The position numbers and the translations under genes are program-made. A stretch of DNA of 64,000 nucleotides. Source: Portibacter lacus (GTDB taxonomy: Bacteria > Bacteroidota > Bacteroidia > Chitinophagales > Saprospiraceae). Below are positions 27,457 to 36,012 of the stretch, one piece after another. The first letter of the stretch is position 1. Every line of letters starts with the position of its first letter. The stretch lies in NCBI RefSeq assembly GCF_021533215.1, contig NZ_JAJNKA010000003.1, positions 372,001-436,000 of the forward strand. The letters run 5' to 3'. The notes beneath the pieces are model-generated. The model saw only the letters and a program-made list of their open reading frames with translations, did no database searches and was not told the origin of the DNA.

Positions 27457-28464
27457 CTACCTATTAGCCCATTTCCAAGAGGTCTCCATAATATCCTCAA
27501 TATTTTTCTCTGGATTCCATCCTAATTCTTCTCTAGCTTTGCTATAGTCTGCATAAATTGCAATAACATCACCAGGTCGAGGAGGGCCAATTTCGTAGTT
27601 AAGTTTCTGACCACTTACTTTTTCGAAAGCATGAATTGCTTCTAATACGGTAACGCCTTGGCCTATTCCTAGATTAAACACATCTAACGCTTTAGCTTTA
27701 GGCGACGTTTCTAAAAATTGAAGTGCTTTGGTATGTGCATCTGCAAGGTCCATCACATGGATAAAGTCCCGAATACATGATCCATCTCTGGTATCATATT
27801 GATCTCCGAATACAACGGTCTTATCTCTCAGACCAAGTGCTGTTTCTGTGATTACTGGCACTAAATTTAATGCAACTTTCTTAGGATCTTCTCCGAGTTT
27901 ATTAGATATGTGCGCTCCAGCTGGATTAAAATATCTAAGATTAATCGCCTTTACATCTGTTGGTCTGAACGAATCTTCTATGATCATTTCACTGATCTGC
28001 TTTGTTCTACCATATGGAGATTCTGCTTCTCTGATCGGTGATTTCTCAGTACATGGTAAGTGTTCTACATTCCCATAAACCGTGCAGGAGGATGAGAAAA
28101 TAAAATGTTTCACATTAGAATTCACACAACAGTCCACTAGGCTAATTAAACCATTTATATTATTTCTAAAATACAAAACTGGTTGCTCAACTGACTCTCC
28201 TACTGCTTTCAACGCAGCAAAATGAATAACACCTGTGATATCAGGATTTTCGGCAAAGACGGTCTTCAGCGCTTCATCATCACAAAGATCTACCTCATAA
28301 TTTTTGATTTCCACACCAGTTATAGATTTGATATTATCAATAACACCCTCTTTCGAGTTAATTAAATTATCAACTGAAATGATATCATAACCATGTTCTA
28401 TTAAATCTACGACCGTATGTGAACCGATATATCCACATCCACCAGTAACCAAAATTTTACCCAT
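27457..28464 (-). CDS. galE: UDP-glucose 4-epimerase
   Basis: This 335-aa extended SDR enzyme interconverts UDP-glucose and UDP-galactose (or the N-acetyl forms). It has the NAD-binding GGCGYIGSH at residues 8-16, the catalytic serine/threonine segment FSSSCTVYG, and the YGRTK active-site tyrosine-lysine pair. RYFNPAGAH and DTRDGSCIRDFIHVMDLADAH are GalE-specific blocks. It is divergent from cysQ with a 46-base gap and probably feeds the surface glycan genes to its right. Confidence 0.95.
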   Translation of the reverse strand: MGKILVTGGCGYIGSHTVVDLIEHGYDIISVDNLINSKEGVIDNIKSITGVEIKNYEVDLCDDEALKTVFAENPDITGVIHFAALKAVGESVEQPVLYFRNNINGLISLVDCCVNSNVKHFIFSSSCTVYGNVEHLPCTEKSPIREAESPYGRTKQISEMIIEDSFRPTDVKAINLRYFNPAGAHISNKLGEDPKKVALNLVPVITETALGLRDKTVVFGDQYDTRDGSCIRDFIHVMDLADAHTKALQFLETSPKAKALDVFNLGIGQGVTVLEAIHAFEKVSGQKLNYEIGPPRPGDVIAIYADYSKAREELGWNPEKNIEDIMETSWKWANR

Positions 28465-28477
28465 TGCTTTAAATTTT

Positions 28478-28485
28478 TACCTTTG
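28478..28485 (+). promoter_or_regulatory. -7 element (TACCTTTG) for cysQ
   Basis: An exact TAnnTTTG match. With the G at -4, transcription would begin near 28489, 22 bases before the cysQ ATG. It nearly abuts the oppositely oriented element for galE. Confidence 0.6.
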
Positions 28486-28492
28486 CGAGTGA

Positions 28493-28500
28493 CAAATTTA
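28493..28500 (-). promoter_or_regulatory. -7 element (TAAATTTG) for galE
   Basis: An exact TAnnTTTG match on the minus strand. The predicted start near 28489 gives a leader of about 25 bases before the galE ATG. It coincides with the predicted cysQ start on the other strand. Confidence 0.55.
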
Positions 28501-28510
28501 AAAATAAGAT

Positions 28511-29290
28511 ATGAACTGGGACGATAATTTAGAAAAACTACAAGAAATAGCCATTAATGCTGGCCATGCTATTCTGAAGATTTATGAGAGTGACGATTTC
28601 GGAGTGGAAGTAAAAGGTGATGACTCCCCGTTAACAAAGGCTGATCAAGCAGCCAACACCATTATATGTGATGGTCTCGTTACGTTGTTTCCTGAGATCC
28701 CAATTATTTCAGAAGAGAATAAGGAAGTACCATATGAAGTTCGAAAAGACTACGACTATTTCTGGTTAGTCGATCCATTAGATGGTACTAAAGAATTTAT
28801 AAAGAGAAATGGAGAGTTTACGGTTAATATTGCATTAATTAAGAAGGATAAAGTGGTCGGAGGTATTGTTTATACGCCTGTTACAGATGATCTATACTAT
28901 GCTTTCAGCAATAAAGGCGCATTCCACAAAAAAGGAACCGAAATTCTGGAACTGAAGGCGAATGCGTTCAAAATGGATGATCCGAATCTAGGTGTAGTCT
29001 GTTCTAGATCTCACTTAAATGAAGGCACTCAGAAATTTATTGACCAATTAAATCAGCCTAACTTAGTATCAAAAGGAAGTTCACTGAAGTTTTTAATATT
29101 AGCATCTGGAGGTGCTGAATTATATCCCCGAATTGCGCCAACGATGGAATGGGACACCGCAGCTGCACAAATCATTTTAGAAGAAGCCGGCGGAAGTGTC
29201 GTAAATGAAGAAACAGGCAAGGGATTAACTTATAATAAAGAAGTCTTACGAAATCCCTATTTTGTTGCCTATGCTCGACTCGAAAAATAA
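28511..29290 (+). CDS. cysQ: 3'(2'),5'-bisphosphate nucleotidase
   Basis: This 259-aa inositol-monophosphatase-fold enzyme removes the 3'-phosphate from PAP/PAPS in sulfur metabolism. Metal-binding blocks are visible: ISEENKEVPY (first acidic site), the diagnostic VDPLDGTKEFI near residue 94 and WDTAAAQIILEEAGG near 213. The GTKEFI version fits the CysQ branch rather than SuhB. The following glycosyltransferase overlaps its 3' end by 20 bases, so they share a transcript. Confidence 0.92.
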   Translation: MNWDDNLEKLQEIAINAGHAILKIYESDDFGVEVKGDDSPLTKADQAANTIICDGLVTLFPEIPIISEENKEVPYEVRKDYDYFWLVDPLDGTKEFIKRNGEFTVNIALIKKDKVVGGIVYTPVTDDLYYAFSNKGAFHKKGTEILELKANAFKMDDPNLGVVCSRSHLNEGTQKFIDQLNQPNLVSKGSSLKFLILASGGAELYPRIAPTMEWDTAAAQIILEEAGGSVVNEETGKGLTYNKEVLRNPYFVAYARLEK

Positions 29291-30032
29291 TATTTCAGTT
29301 GTTATTATAACTGGCAATGAGGAATCTCAAATTACAGATTGCCTTAATTCCTGCCTTCAGGTCTCGCAAGATTTAGTTGTTGTGGATAGTCTGAGCGATG
29401 ATGGAACCTTGCTTCGAGCAGAAGCCGCGGGTGCTCGAGTATTTTCTAAAAAATGGGAAGGCTATGGTAAAGCCAAAAATTTCGGTGCCGAGAAAGCAAA
29501 GCATGATTGGATCTTATCCATAGACGCAGATGAACGATTAGATCCACAAATGGTCGGTTCCATTCTAAACCAGGAACTCGACAAGCAAGTTTTATATGGA
29601 TTTAGGCGATTAAATTATATCGGAACCACAGCTATCAAATATGGCGAATGGAATCCAGATATTAAATTCCGATTCTATCATAGAGCAACAGCAAAATGGA
29701 ACCATGCTAAAGTTCATGAACAACTCATAGGCGCACCCTGTCATACTAAAAGTGTCCTGCCAGGTTATATTAATCATTATTCCTATCGAGATATCCAAGA
29801 ACTAACACTAAAACTGGACCACTACGCTCGATTAGGTGCCATTAAAATGGCAGAGGGAAACGAAAGCCCGAATCTTTTTTCATTTTTAAAACCTTCATTT
29901 CGATTTATAAAATCGTACTACTTAAAAGGTGGATTTCTCGATGGAAAACTTGGCTATCAAATCGCCAAGGAAAATGCAAGAGCTTCTAAGAAAAAATTGA
30001 ATTATCTTAAAGAATCATTAAAAAATGATTGA
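29271..30032 (+). CDS. Family 2 glycosyltransferase (WaaE/KdtX-like)
   Basis: The 253-aa protein has a GT-A fold opening with ISVVIITGNEESQITDCLNS, then LVVVDSLSDDGT, a YGKAKNFGAEKA stretch, and the metal-binding SIDADERLD. These are the blocks of LPS-core glucosyltransferases of the WaaE/LgtF group. I chose the ATG at 29271, inside the end of cysQ, over the TTG at 29262. No membrane helix is seen; it should act at the cytoplasmic face on LPS core or a similar lipid-linked glycan. Confidence 0.88.
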   Translation: MLDSKNNISVVIITGNEESQITDCLNSCLQVSQDLVVVDSLSDDGTLLRAEAAGARVFSKKWEGYGKAKNFGAEKAKHDWILSIDADERLDPQMVGSILNQELDKQVLYGFRRLNYIGTTAIKYGEWNPDIKFRFYHRATAKWNHAKVHEQLIGAPCHTKSVLPGYINHYSYRDIQELTLKLDHYARLGAIKMAEGNESPNLFSFLKPSFRFIKSYYLKGGFLDGKLGYQIAKENARASKKKLNYLKESLKND

Positions 30033-30097
30033 AGCGATCAAAAATTAAAATTTCTTAAGTTAAGGGGACGTTTAAGTTTTTAATGTCTATTTATTAT

Positions 30098-30574
30098 ATG
30101 AAAACTATACTTTACTTATTTCTAATCACGCTCATTTCTTTCGGTTGCACATCTTCCAAAGATACGGCTCAGAAAAGATCTCCAAAACCTAAGGTTCAGA
30201 AGATAGATAAAATGGATTTCCACCACAATGAGAAAACGACCTTAACTCAGGTAGTCGATCATGCTATTGCAGGAAATAAATTAGTTTTTGTGGATATCTA
30301 CACAGACTGGTGTACACCATGCAAGTTAATGGACCAGGATGTTTTCTCCGATGATGAGATGACAAAGTATATGAAGGCTAATTTTGTCAATTATAAAGTA
30401 GATGGCGAAAAGCACAATGGCCCTAATCTGGGCGTAATGTATGGTGTTGCGGGTTTTCCTACACTTCTTATTCTTGACCAAAAAGGACGAGTACTAGAAA
30501 GACATGATGGCGCATTATACCAATCTGGCTTAAGGGATATGGCTGCAAGAGCATTATCTAAGGCAAGTCTATAA
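30098..30574 (+). CDS. Thioredoxin-fold lipoprotein
   Basis: The 158-aa protein starts MKTILYLFLITLISFGC, a lipoprotein signal with the lipidated cysteine at 17; this fits better than the ATG at 30083, which adds five residues before it. The thioredoxin-like domain has the redox motif WCTPC in VDIYTDWCTPCKLM and the cis-proline segment VAGFPTLLIL. It resembles the thioredoxin_7/DsbD-gamma type that keeps periplasmic cysteines reduced or folds envelope proteins. Its 3' end overlaps the convergent gene by 6 bases. Confidence 0.85.
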   Translation: MKTILYLFLITLISFGCTSSKDTAQKRSPKPKVQKIDKMDFHHNEKTTLTQVVDHAIAGNKLVFVDIYTDWCTPCKLMDQDVFSDDEMTKYMKANFVNYKVDGEKHNGPNLGVMYGVAGFPTLLILDQKGRVLERHDGALYQSGLRDMAARALSKASL

Positions 30575-32065
30575 GAACTGATATTCATAGCAGCCAACAT
30601 CTGGCGTCAATGCGTCTCTCATATTTCCTTCTATATCTTCTTGAATTCCTAGAATAGGAATGGCTCGATTTTCTAATTGAGATAATGTATCCAAATGAAA
30701 ATCTGATTCATCTAAGTCTGCAAAAAGATTTTCACCTAAAGAAATGGTAAAACAACCTGGACAACTATCGAAGAAATTAGGGTAGTTGTTATTGTTCAGC
30801 AAGGAATCAATGGTTAGAGCACAATTCTCCATTGCGAAGTTCATCGTACCAGGAACTTCTCCAAAAGTACCATCTACAAGCGCAAGTTCATCTGTTCCAT
30901 TTCCACTGATAACTGTATTTCTAACTTTTAAATTGACTGGATTAACTAAGATAGGACCACAAAAGACCTCTTCAGTGCATCTGAAATTATCTACATACAA
31001 GGCTGCATTCATATCTCCATACCCGGCAATCGTAGAATAATCTATGTTGATATTCCCTCCATATTTCAATAGCACCGTTTCCGTCTGTGCACTATGAAAA
31101 AGCGAATTCTTAATATTAAGCTCATTCACATGAAAGGAAACAAGCGCTCTTGAGGCATGATTGTATATCTGTACGCCATCTAGATTAGCATTGGCAAAGG
31201 AATCAATCGATAAGCCAGTGATTCCATCTTTTATAATCGTATGCTTGAAATCATTTCCTCTACTTTCTGGAAAAATCTGAATACCAGTCCATTGAGCTTG
31301 GTCTTCTCGATAATACTCTTCTAATCGATCACCTTGGATAATAACTGGTTGTTCTGGACTTCCTTTCGTAACTAAGCTACCATCCTTTAGAACAATAATT
31401 CTTCCATCATTATAAGAAGCAAAATCTTCTGTAAATGCAATTCCTCCGTGAACGTAAACTTTACAATCGGCCGGTAGTTCTAGTGTGCAACTATCGATTA
31501 AAAGGATTCCATAGATTACATAAGGTTTCGGGTCATCCCATATTTCAGTTCCTAGGTCACATGAAAGCAATGCGAACTTTCCTTTAGCAGTGTTATTTGG
31601 TATATAATTAGCATTCTGTCCCCAAGCTTCTAGCACAACCACTTGTTTGCTGCCATTAACCTCGATATTCACCTTTTCATCTATAATAAAAGGACTTACC
31701 GAAAGATCCATGTCTGGATCAATGGTAACTTCAGCAAAAACATAGATACTGTCCTTTGCTGGAATCTCGATATTTTCCACATCTAACCCACCTACACCAT
31801 TCACATTTAGCCTAAAAAAACTACTAGATCCTTTTTCTAAGGAAACCCTAGAAAGATTTAAAACATCATTATAAGGATTGCGGATTTTGAAACTTCGTGT
31901 TGCGGATCCTACTGTAGTAAAAACAGTATCGAACCTCAGTGTATCCTTAGAAAACGTTACCATCGCATCATCTTTGTCATAGTAGCTTTCCTGATATCTA
32001 CAAGAACCTAGAACAAAAAGCATTGCTGCTAAAGTACCTATTACATAAACACTGATTTCCTTCAT
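30569..32065 (-). CDS. Lipoprotein with right-handed beta-helix-like repeats
   Basis: This 498-aa protein has a signal MKEISVYVIGTLAAMLFVLGSC with lipidated cysteine 22. An Ig-like beta domain follows (VTFSKDTLRFDTVFTTVGSATRSF), similar to the ASH/choice-of-anchor domains. From about residue 200 a parallel beta-helix region appears (GRIIVLKDGSLVTKGSPEQPVIIQG, then WTGIQIFPESRGNDFKHTII). It ends with DALTPDVGCYEY, the typical closing motif of choice-of-anchor Q beta-helix proteins. It is outer-membrane anchored; function unknown. A -7 element sits immediately upstream of the ATG. Confidence 0.8.
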   Translation of the reverse strand: MKEISVYVIGTLAAMLFVLGSCRYQESYYDKDDAMVTFSKDTLRFDTVFTTVGSATRSFKIRNPYNDVLNLSRVSLEKGSSSFFRLNVNGVGGLDVENIEIPAKDSIYVFAEVTIDPDMDLSVSPFIIDEKVNIEVNGSKQVVVLEAWGQNANYIPNNTAKGKFALLSCDLGTEIWDDPKPYVIYGILLIDSCTLELPADCKVYVHGGIAFTEDFASYNDGRIIVLKDGSLVTKGSPEQPVIIQGDRLEEYYREDQAQWTGIQIFPESRGNDFKHTIIKDGITGLSIDSFANANLDGVQIYNHASRALVSFHVNELNIKNSLFHSAQTETVLLKYGGNINIDYSTIAGYGDMNAALYVDNFRCTEEVFCGPILVNPVNLKVRNTVISGNGTDELALVDGTFGEVPGTMNFAMENCALTIDSLLNNNNYPNFFDSCPGCFTISLGENLFADLDESDFHLDTLSQLENRAIPILGIQEDIEGNMRDALTPDVGCYEYQFL

Positions 32066-32069
32066 GACG

Positions 32070-32077
32070 CAAAACTA
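32070..32077 (-). promoter_or_regulatory. -7 element (TAGTTTTG) at the beta-helix lipoprotein start, implies near-leaderless mRNA
   Basis: An exact TAnnTTTG match on the minus strand followed by CGTC and ATG. A TTG with 18-base spacing upstream could be the -33 element. The predicted start is one base before the ATG. Confidence 0.5.
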
Positions 32078-32166
32078 AAAATTAAATCTGAAAAGCAATT
32101 ACACTTTAATAAACGTAGAAACATCGTTTGTCTTATGTGGAACAAAAAAATAACTAATTAATACCG

Positions 32167-32174
32167 TACCTTTG
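32167..32174 (+). promoter_or_regulatory. -7 element (TACCTTTG) for the three-gene glycosyltransferase operon
   Basis: An exact TAnnTTTG match, start site near 32178. It overlaps the TTG at 32172, so that codon cannot be the translation start; it supports the TTG at 32193, leaving a 15-base leader. Confidence 0.55.
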
Positions 32175-32192
32175 CACTTCAATTTCAAAATA

Positions 32193-32888
32193 TTGAGTAG
32201 TAAACAACTTATTGATGTTATTATTCCTGCTTACAATGAGGAGGAGTCAATCGGTCGCGTGATCAACGATATCCCTAAAGATTTAGTAAGAGATATTATT
32301 GTTTGTGAAAATAACTGTACAGATAGTACTGCTCAAGTTGCATTAGCTGCTGGTGCAATCGTAGTTTCCCAACCGATCAAAGGTTATGGTAACGCCTGTT
32401 TAAAAGGGATGGAATACATTGCTAACAATCCTATCAAACCAGACATTGTTGTTTTTCTAGATGGTGACTATTCTGATCATCCAGAACAAATGCCCGACTT
32501 AGTAAGACCGATTATCGAAGATGATTTAGATTTCGTTATTGCATCAAGAGCAATGGGAAATTTAGAAAAAGGCGCGATGATGCCACAACAGGTTTTCGGA
32601 AATTGGCTTGCTACAACTTTAATAAAACTCTTCTACAAAGTAACCTTCACTGATCTCGGTCCATTTAGAGCGATAAAGTATGGAAAGTTATTAGAAATTG
32701 AAATGGAAGATAAGACCTTCGGATGGACTGTGGAAATGCAAGTCAAGGCTGCTAAGCATCGGTTTAAGTTTGTAGAGATCCCTGCAATCTATAGAAAGAG
32801 AATAGGTGTATCAAAAGTTTCGGGAACAGTCAAAGGAACCATATTAGCTGGCCATAAAATTTTATGGACAATATTTAAACTATTATAA
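32193..32888 (+). CDS. Family 2 glycosyltransferase (dolichyl/polyprenyl-phosphate sugar synthase-like)
   Basis: This protein of about 231 aa opens with IDVIIPAYNEEESIGRVI and continues with a VCENNCTDST block, FLDGDYSDHPEQ (metal-binding DxD region) and an RAMGNLEKGAMMPQQ stretch. This set marks DPM1/GtrB-like enzymes that load a sugar onto a polyprenyl phosphate carrier. No C-terminal membrane helices are present. The start is a TTG at 32193, deduced from the promoter position. The next gene begins 5 bases after the stop. It may supply the lipid-linked sugar used by the membrane enzyme at 34372. Confidence 0.87.
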   Translation: MSSKQLIDVIIPAYNEEESIGRVINDIPKDLVRDIIVCENNCTDSTAQVALAAGAIVVSQPIKGYGNACLKGMEYIANNPIKPDIVVFLDGDYSDHPEQMPDLVRPIIEDDLDFVIASRAMGNLEKGAMMPQQVFGNWLATTLIKLFYKVTFTDLGPFRAIKYGKLLEIEMEDKTFGWTVEMQVKAAKHRFKFVEIPAIYRKRIGVSKVSGTVKGTILAGHKILWTIFKLL

Positions 32889-32893
32889 TTAGA

Positions 32894-34375
32894 ATGATCA
32901 TTTTAGGCTACATCGTGCTAGTAATCTACTGTCTTGCATTAATTTATATATTAGCTTTCTGTTTAATGCAATTTCATCTTTTGTTTCTTTATCAGAAACA
33001 CTTGAAAGGTGGTAACGAGATTGAATCCTCTGAAATTTCAGAAGAAAACTGGCCATTTGTCACTATTCAGCTGCCTATTTATAATGAAATGTATGTTGTT
33101 CAGCGCTTAGTGGACAATATCACAAAATTTGACTACCCGAAAGACAAATTTGAAATTCATATTCTGGATGATTCAGATGATGAAACGGTTGCAATTGCTG
33201 AAGCTAAAGTTGCAGAGTACAAAGCGAAAGGATTCAACATAGAACGAATAACAAGAGAAAAGAGAACAGGATATAAAGCCGGTGCACTTAAAGCAGGAAT
33301 GAGCTCTGCGAAAGGTGAGTTTATCGCTATTTTCGATGCAGACTTCTTACCTAATCCTGACTTTCTAAAAAATACAATTCCATACTTCGAGGATGAGAAA
33401 ATAGGTGTTGTGCAGACCAGGTGGGAACACATAAATCAAGATTATTCGCTAATCACAAGGCTTCAGGCTTTCCAACTGAACGTTCACTTTACCATAGAAC
33501 AAGTAGGTCGTGAAACTGCGGATTATATGCTCCAGTTCAATGGGACCGCTGGTGTGTGGCGAAGAGAGACGATCGAAAGTGCTGGAGGTTGGGAAGCAGA
33601 TACATTGACAGAAGATTTAGACTTGAGCTATAGAGCTCAGCTGAAAGGATGGAAAATTCATTATCTAGAAGAAGTGGGTTCTCCCGCGGAGTTGCCAGCA
33701 GAAATGAACGGTTTGAAATCTCAGCAATTCAGATGGATGAAAGGTGGTGCAGAAACAGCGAAAAAGATGCTTCCTTCCGTGTGGAGATCTGATCTGCCAT
33801 TCAAGAAGAAGCTTCATGCAAGTGTCCATTTATTAAGCAGTTCTGTATTTCTCTGTGTATTTATTATAGGCGTATTTAGCGTGCCCGTGTTATTCTTATT
33901 AGAACCTCTTGGTTTTAATGCGAAGTATTTCGCTGTCTTCTTACTGAGTATGCTTTCTATCGTTGGTGTATACTTCGTTGCGAATGTTCGAACGACATGG
34001 AAGGGCGAAAATTACTTTAAGATATTCTTTAAGTTTCTTTTCATTTTCCCTGTGTTTCTTGCTTTATCTATGGGACTATCGCTTCATAATTCCATTGCTA
34101 TAATTCAAGGGTATATTGGTAAAAAATCACCATTTGTTCGAACTCCAAAATTTGACATCAAGAGTATAAAGGATAAGTTGAACAAGGAAAAGTACATGGC
34201 TACCAAGATTCCGTTCACCACAATTATGGAAGGCTTATTAAGTTTGTACTTTATCTATGCAATCTATGCAGGTATACAAATGAATAATAAATCCTTTATC
34301 TTGCTTCACGCATTACTTGCACTTGGATATGGTGCAATATGCTTTTATTCTGTGAAGCATTTAAAATTAAAGTGA
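32894..34375 (+). CDS. Membrane processive-type glycosyltransferase (BcsA/CESA-like GT2)
   Basis: The 493-aa inner-membrane protein has an N-terminal helix (residues 1-25) and a cytoplasmic GT-A domain with DDSDDET (near 92), DADFLPNP (near 150), TEDLDLSYRA (near 239) and QQFRWMKGG (near 277). This is the D,D,D,QxxRW signature of cellulose/hyaluronan-synthase-like enzymes. Four or more C-terminal helices follow (about 310-490). No PilZ domain is present. The product might be a beta-glucan, glucomannan-like polymer or glycolipid; a close family includes mannosyl/glucosyl glycolipid synthases. It sits between a DPM-like enzyme and a GT87-like membrane protein in one operon. Confidence 0.9.
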   Translation: MIILGYIVLVIYCLALIYILAFCLMQFHLLFLYQKHLKGGNEIESSEISEENWPFVTIQLPIYNEMYVVQRLVDNITKFDYPKDKFEIHILDDSDDETVAIAEAKVAEYKAKGFNIERITREKRTGYKAGALKAGMSSAKGEFIAIFDADFLPNPDFLKNTIPYFEDEKIGVVQTRWEHINQDYSLITRLQAFQLNVHFTIEQVGRETADYMLQFNGTAGVWRRETIESAGGWEADTLTEDLDLSYRAQLKGWKIHYLEEVGSPAELPAEMNGLKSQQFRWMKGGAETAKKMLPSVWRSDLPFKKKLHASVHLLSSSVFLCVFIIGVFSVPVLFLLEPLGFNAKYFAVFLLSMLSIVGVYFVANVRTTWKGENYFKIFFKFLFIFPVFLALSMGLSLHNSIAIIQGYIGKKSPFVRTPKFDIKSIKDKLNKEKYMATKIPFTTIMEGLLSLYFIYAIYAGIQMNNKSFILLHALLALGYGAICFYSVKHLKLK

Positions 34376-35634
34376 AATATTTAATAGCCTTATTATTTAT
34401 CATTTCTATTCTCTTTCTTGGATTCGTTCCACAGCAAAGTGATTTTGCATTAATTGTTTCTGGATTTGCTCTTGCTTTCGGATCTTACTTTCTTTTGATT
34501 CGCAAGACAGATTTCAATACGCGTGACTTACTAATTTTTGCTGTTGCTCTTAAGATTGTGATGATTTTCGCTTTTCCGAATCTGAGCGACGATATCTATC
34601 GATTTATCTGGGATGGGAAGCTTTTGCATCTAGGGGAAAGTCCATTTACTTATTTGCCATCTGCATATATAGAAACTGCTACAGATCCTAGTTTCACAAC
34701 GCTGTTTCCATTATTAAACTCACCCGATTATTACAGCATATATCCACCATTTGCTCAGGTAATCTTCTATATTTCTACCTTTCCAGGGCTTAATTCTTCA
34801 GTTATCATTAAGCTGTTATTATTGGCCGCAGAGTTATTCACCATCTTTTTTAGCATCAAATTGTTAGATGAGATGAAGCGACCGAGACGTAATGTATTAT
34901 GGTATGCGCTTAATCCGTTGATCATTATAGAGATCATGGTAAATATTCATTTCGAGGGATTCATGGTTTGTTTTTTTGTGATGTCTCTTTATTTCCTTAA
35001 GGTCAATAAATTAAACAAGGCAGCAATAATGATTTCGCTTTCTATATCTGCGAAGCTAGTTCCTTTGCTTTTTCTTCCTTATTTTTTAGGTCAATGGGTA
35101 TTCAAGAAGTCAAGCATTTTCTATATCAAGAATGGAGCTATTTTGCTTTTATTATTTCTACCGCTATTACTCCAATTAGGAGGTTTTGGTGATAGTTTAG
35201 ATTTGTATTTCCGAAAATTTGAATTCAATGCGAGTATCTACTATGTTTTAAGAGCGTTAGGGACTTTATGGAAAGGTTATAACATGATTGGGATGATCGG
35301 TCCTTCTATGGCCCTAGCAGTATTCTCCATTGTAATGCTCCTAGCTTTCAGAACAAAAGATTTTGTGCAATTTTGTATGCTATCGCTCTTAACTTTTCTA
35401 TTACTAAGCACAACAATACATCCGTGGTACTTAGCATTGGGTATCCTATTAAGCGTTTTCTCTGATCGAAAATATTGGATCGTCTGGTCCTTTCTAATTG
35501 TATTGAGTTATTCGAAATATGGAGCAAATGAAGCAGCATATTATTGCTTTGTTGCAATTGAATACATTACGCTCATCACTTTCATACTCTTTGAAATATA
35601 CACGACTCGAAAATCGCTTCCGGCTTCCATCTGA
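34372..35634 (+). CDS. Polytopic membrane glycosyltransferase (GT87/mannosyltransferase-like)
   Basis: This 420-aa protein has about ten or more membrane helices. The first large loop holds SDDIYRFIWDGKLLHLGESPFTY and the helix after it YYSIYPPFAQVIF; an acidic DD in the first periplasmic loop is the mark of GT-C polyprenyl-phosphate-dependent transferases. I chose the GTG at 34372 because it overlaps the preceding stop as GTGA, giving translational coupling, rather than the longer frame from 34339. It probably transfers a sugar delivered by the DPM-like enzyme to an outer-leaflet acceptor. Confidence 0.82.
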   Translation: MKYLIALLFIISILFLGFVPQQSDFALIVSGFALAFGSYFLLIRKTDFNTRDLLIFAVALKIVMIFAFPNLSDDIYRFIWDGKLLHLGESPFTYLPSAYIETATDPSFTTLFPLLNSPDYYSIYPPFAQVIFYISTFPGLNSSVIIKLLLLAAELFTIFFSIKLLDEMKRPRRNVLWYALNPLIIIEIMVNIHFEGFMVCFFVMSLYFLKVNKLNKAAIMISLSISAKLVPLLFLPYFLGQWVFKKSSIFYIKNGAILLLLFLPLLLQLGGFGDSLDLYFRKFEFNASIYYVLRALGTLWKGYNMIGMIGPSMALAVFSIVMLLAFRTKDFVQFCMLSLLTFLLLSTTIHPWYLALGILLSVFSDRKYWIVWSFLIVLSYSKYGANEAAYYCFVAIEYITLITFILFEIYTTRKSLPASI

Positions 35635-35940
35635 TTATCATAAAACATTTAGTTTGGTTTAGACAATCAAATATCTATTCGTGTACACTCATCCGGGAAT
35701 TTGCAAGGTTTAATCCTACAGCCCCATTGAATTCGAATCTAAGAATTGCTAAATGTTAGTCATCGAATAGCCAAGCCAGTAATCTTGAGACTTAAGCTAT
35801 TCTCATGCACAACTTGTGATATAAAAAAAGTGGTCAAGGGACTACAAAAGTAGACCGCATAATTAGCAACTACGACCTTGTTCTGCGCTTTTGCTGTTCT
35901 GAGGAGGCAAAGGAGCGCATCGAATGATAGAACTTATAAA
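35635..35940. other. Intergenic region with one stem-loop, no gene seen
   Basis: About 300 bases between the glycosyltransferase operon and the gld terminator hold no convincing reading frame. The segment TTTAATCCTA near 35708 is shared with the degenerate repeat at 14.87 kb. The only clear structure is the stem-loop listed next. Confidence 0.45.
35884..35919. ncRNA. GC-rich stem-loop, possible non-coding RNA element
   Basis: TGCGCTTTTGC (35884-35894) pairs with GCAAAGGAGCGCA (35907-35919) apart from a 2-base bulge, with a 12-nt loop. It is clearly more GC-rich than the surrounding sequence. It has no T tract, so a terminator is unlikely; the nature of the element is unknown. Confidence 0.25.
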
Positions 35941-35942
35941 AC

Positions 35943-35980
35943 AAAAAAGCGTCACTCAGAAATCTGAATGACGCTTTTAT
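35943..35980 (-). terminator. Bidirectional terminator after gldN
   Basis: AAAAGCGTCA (35945-35954) pairs with TGACGCTTTT (35969-35978), and TCAGA/TCTGA continue the stem inside, with one mismatch between the two helices. The minus strand has six T's after the stem. It ends the porP-gldKLMN transcripts and may also stop read-through from the left. Confidence 0.85.
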
Positions 35981-36012
35981 ATTTTTATTGCTCTTTTAAA
36001 TTACACTTACTA

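Noticed and set aside
35690-35760. tRNA-like TTCGAATC segment
   Set aside because: No matching T-stem, acceptor stem or anticodon arm could be drawn around it.
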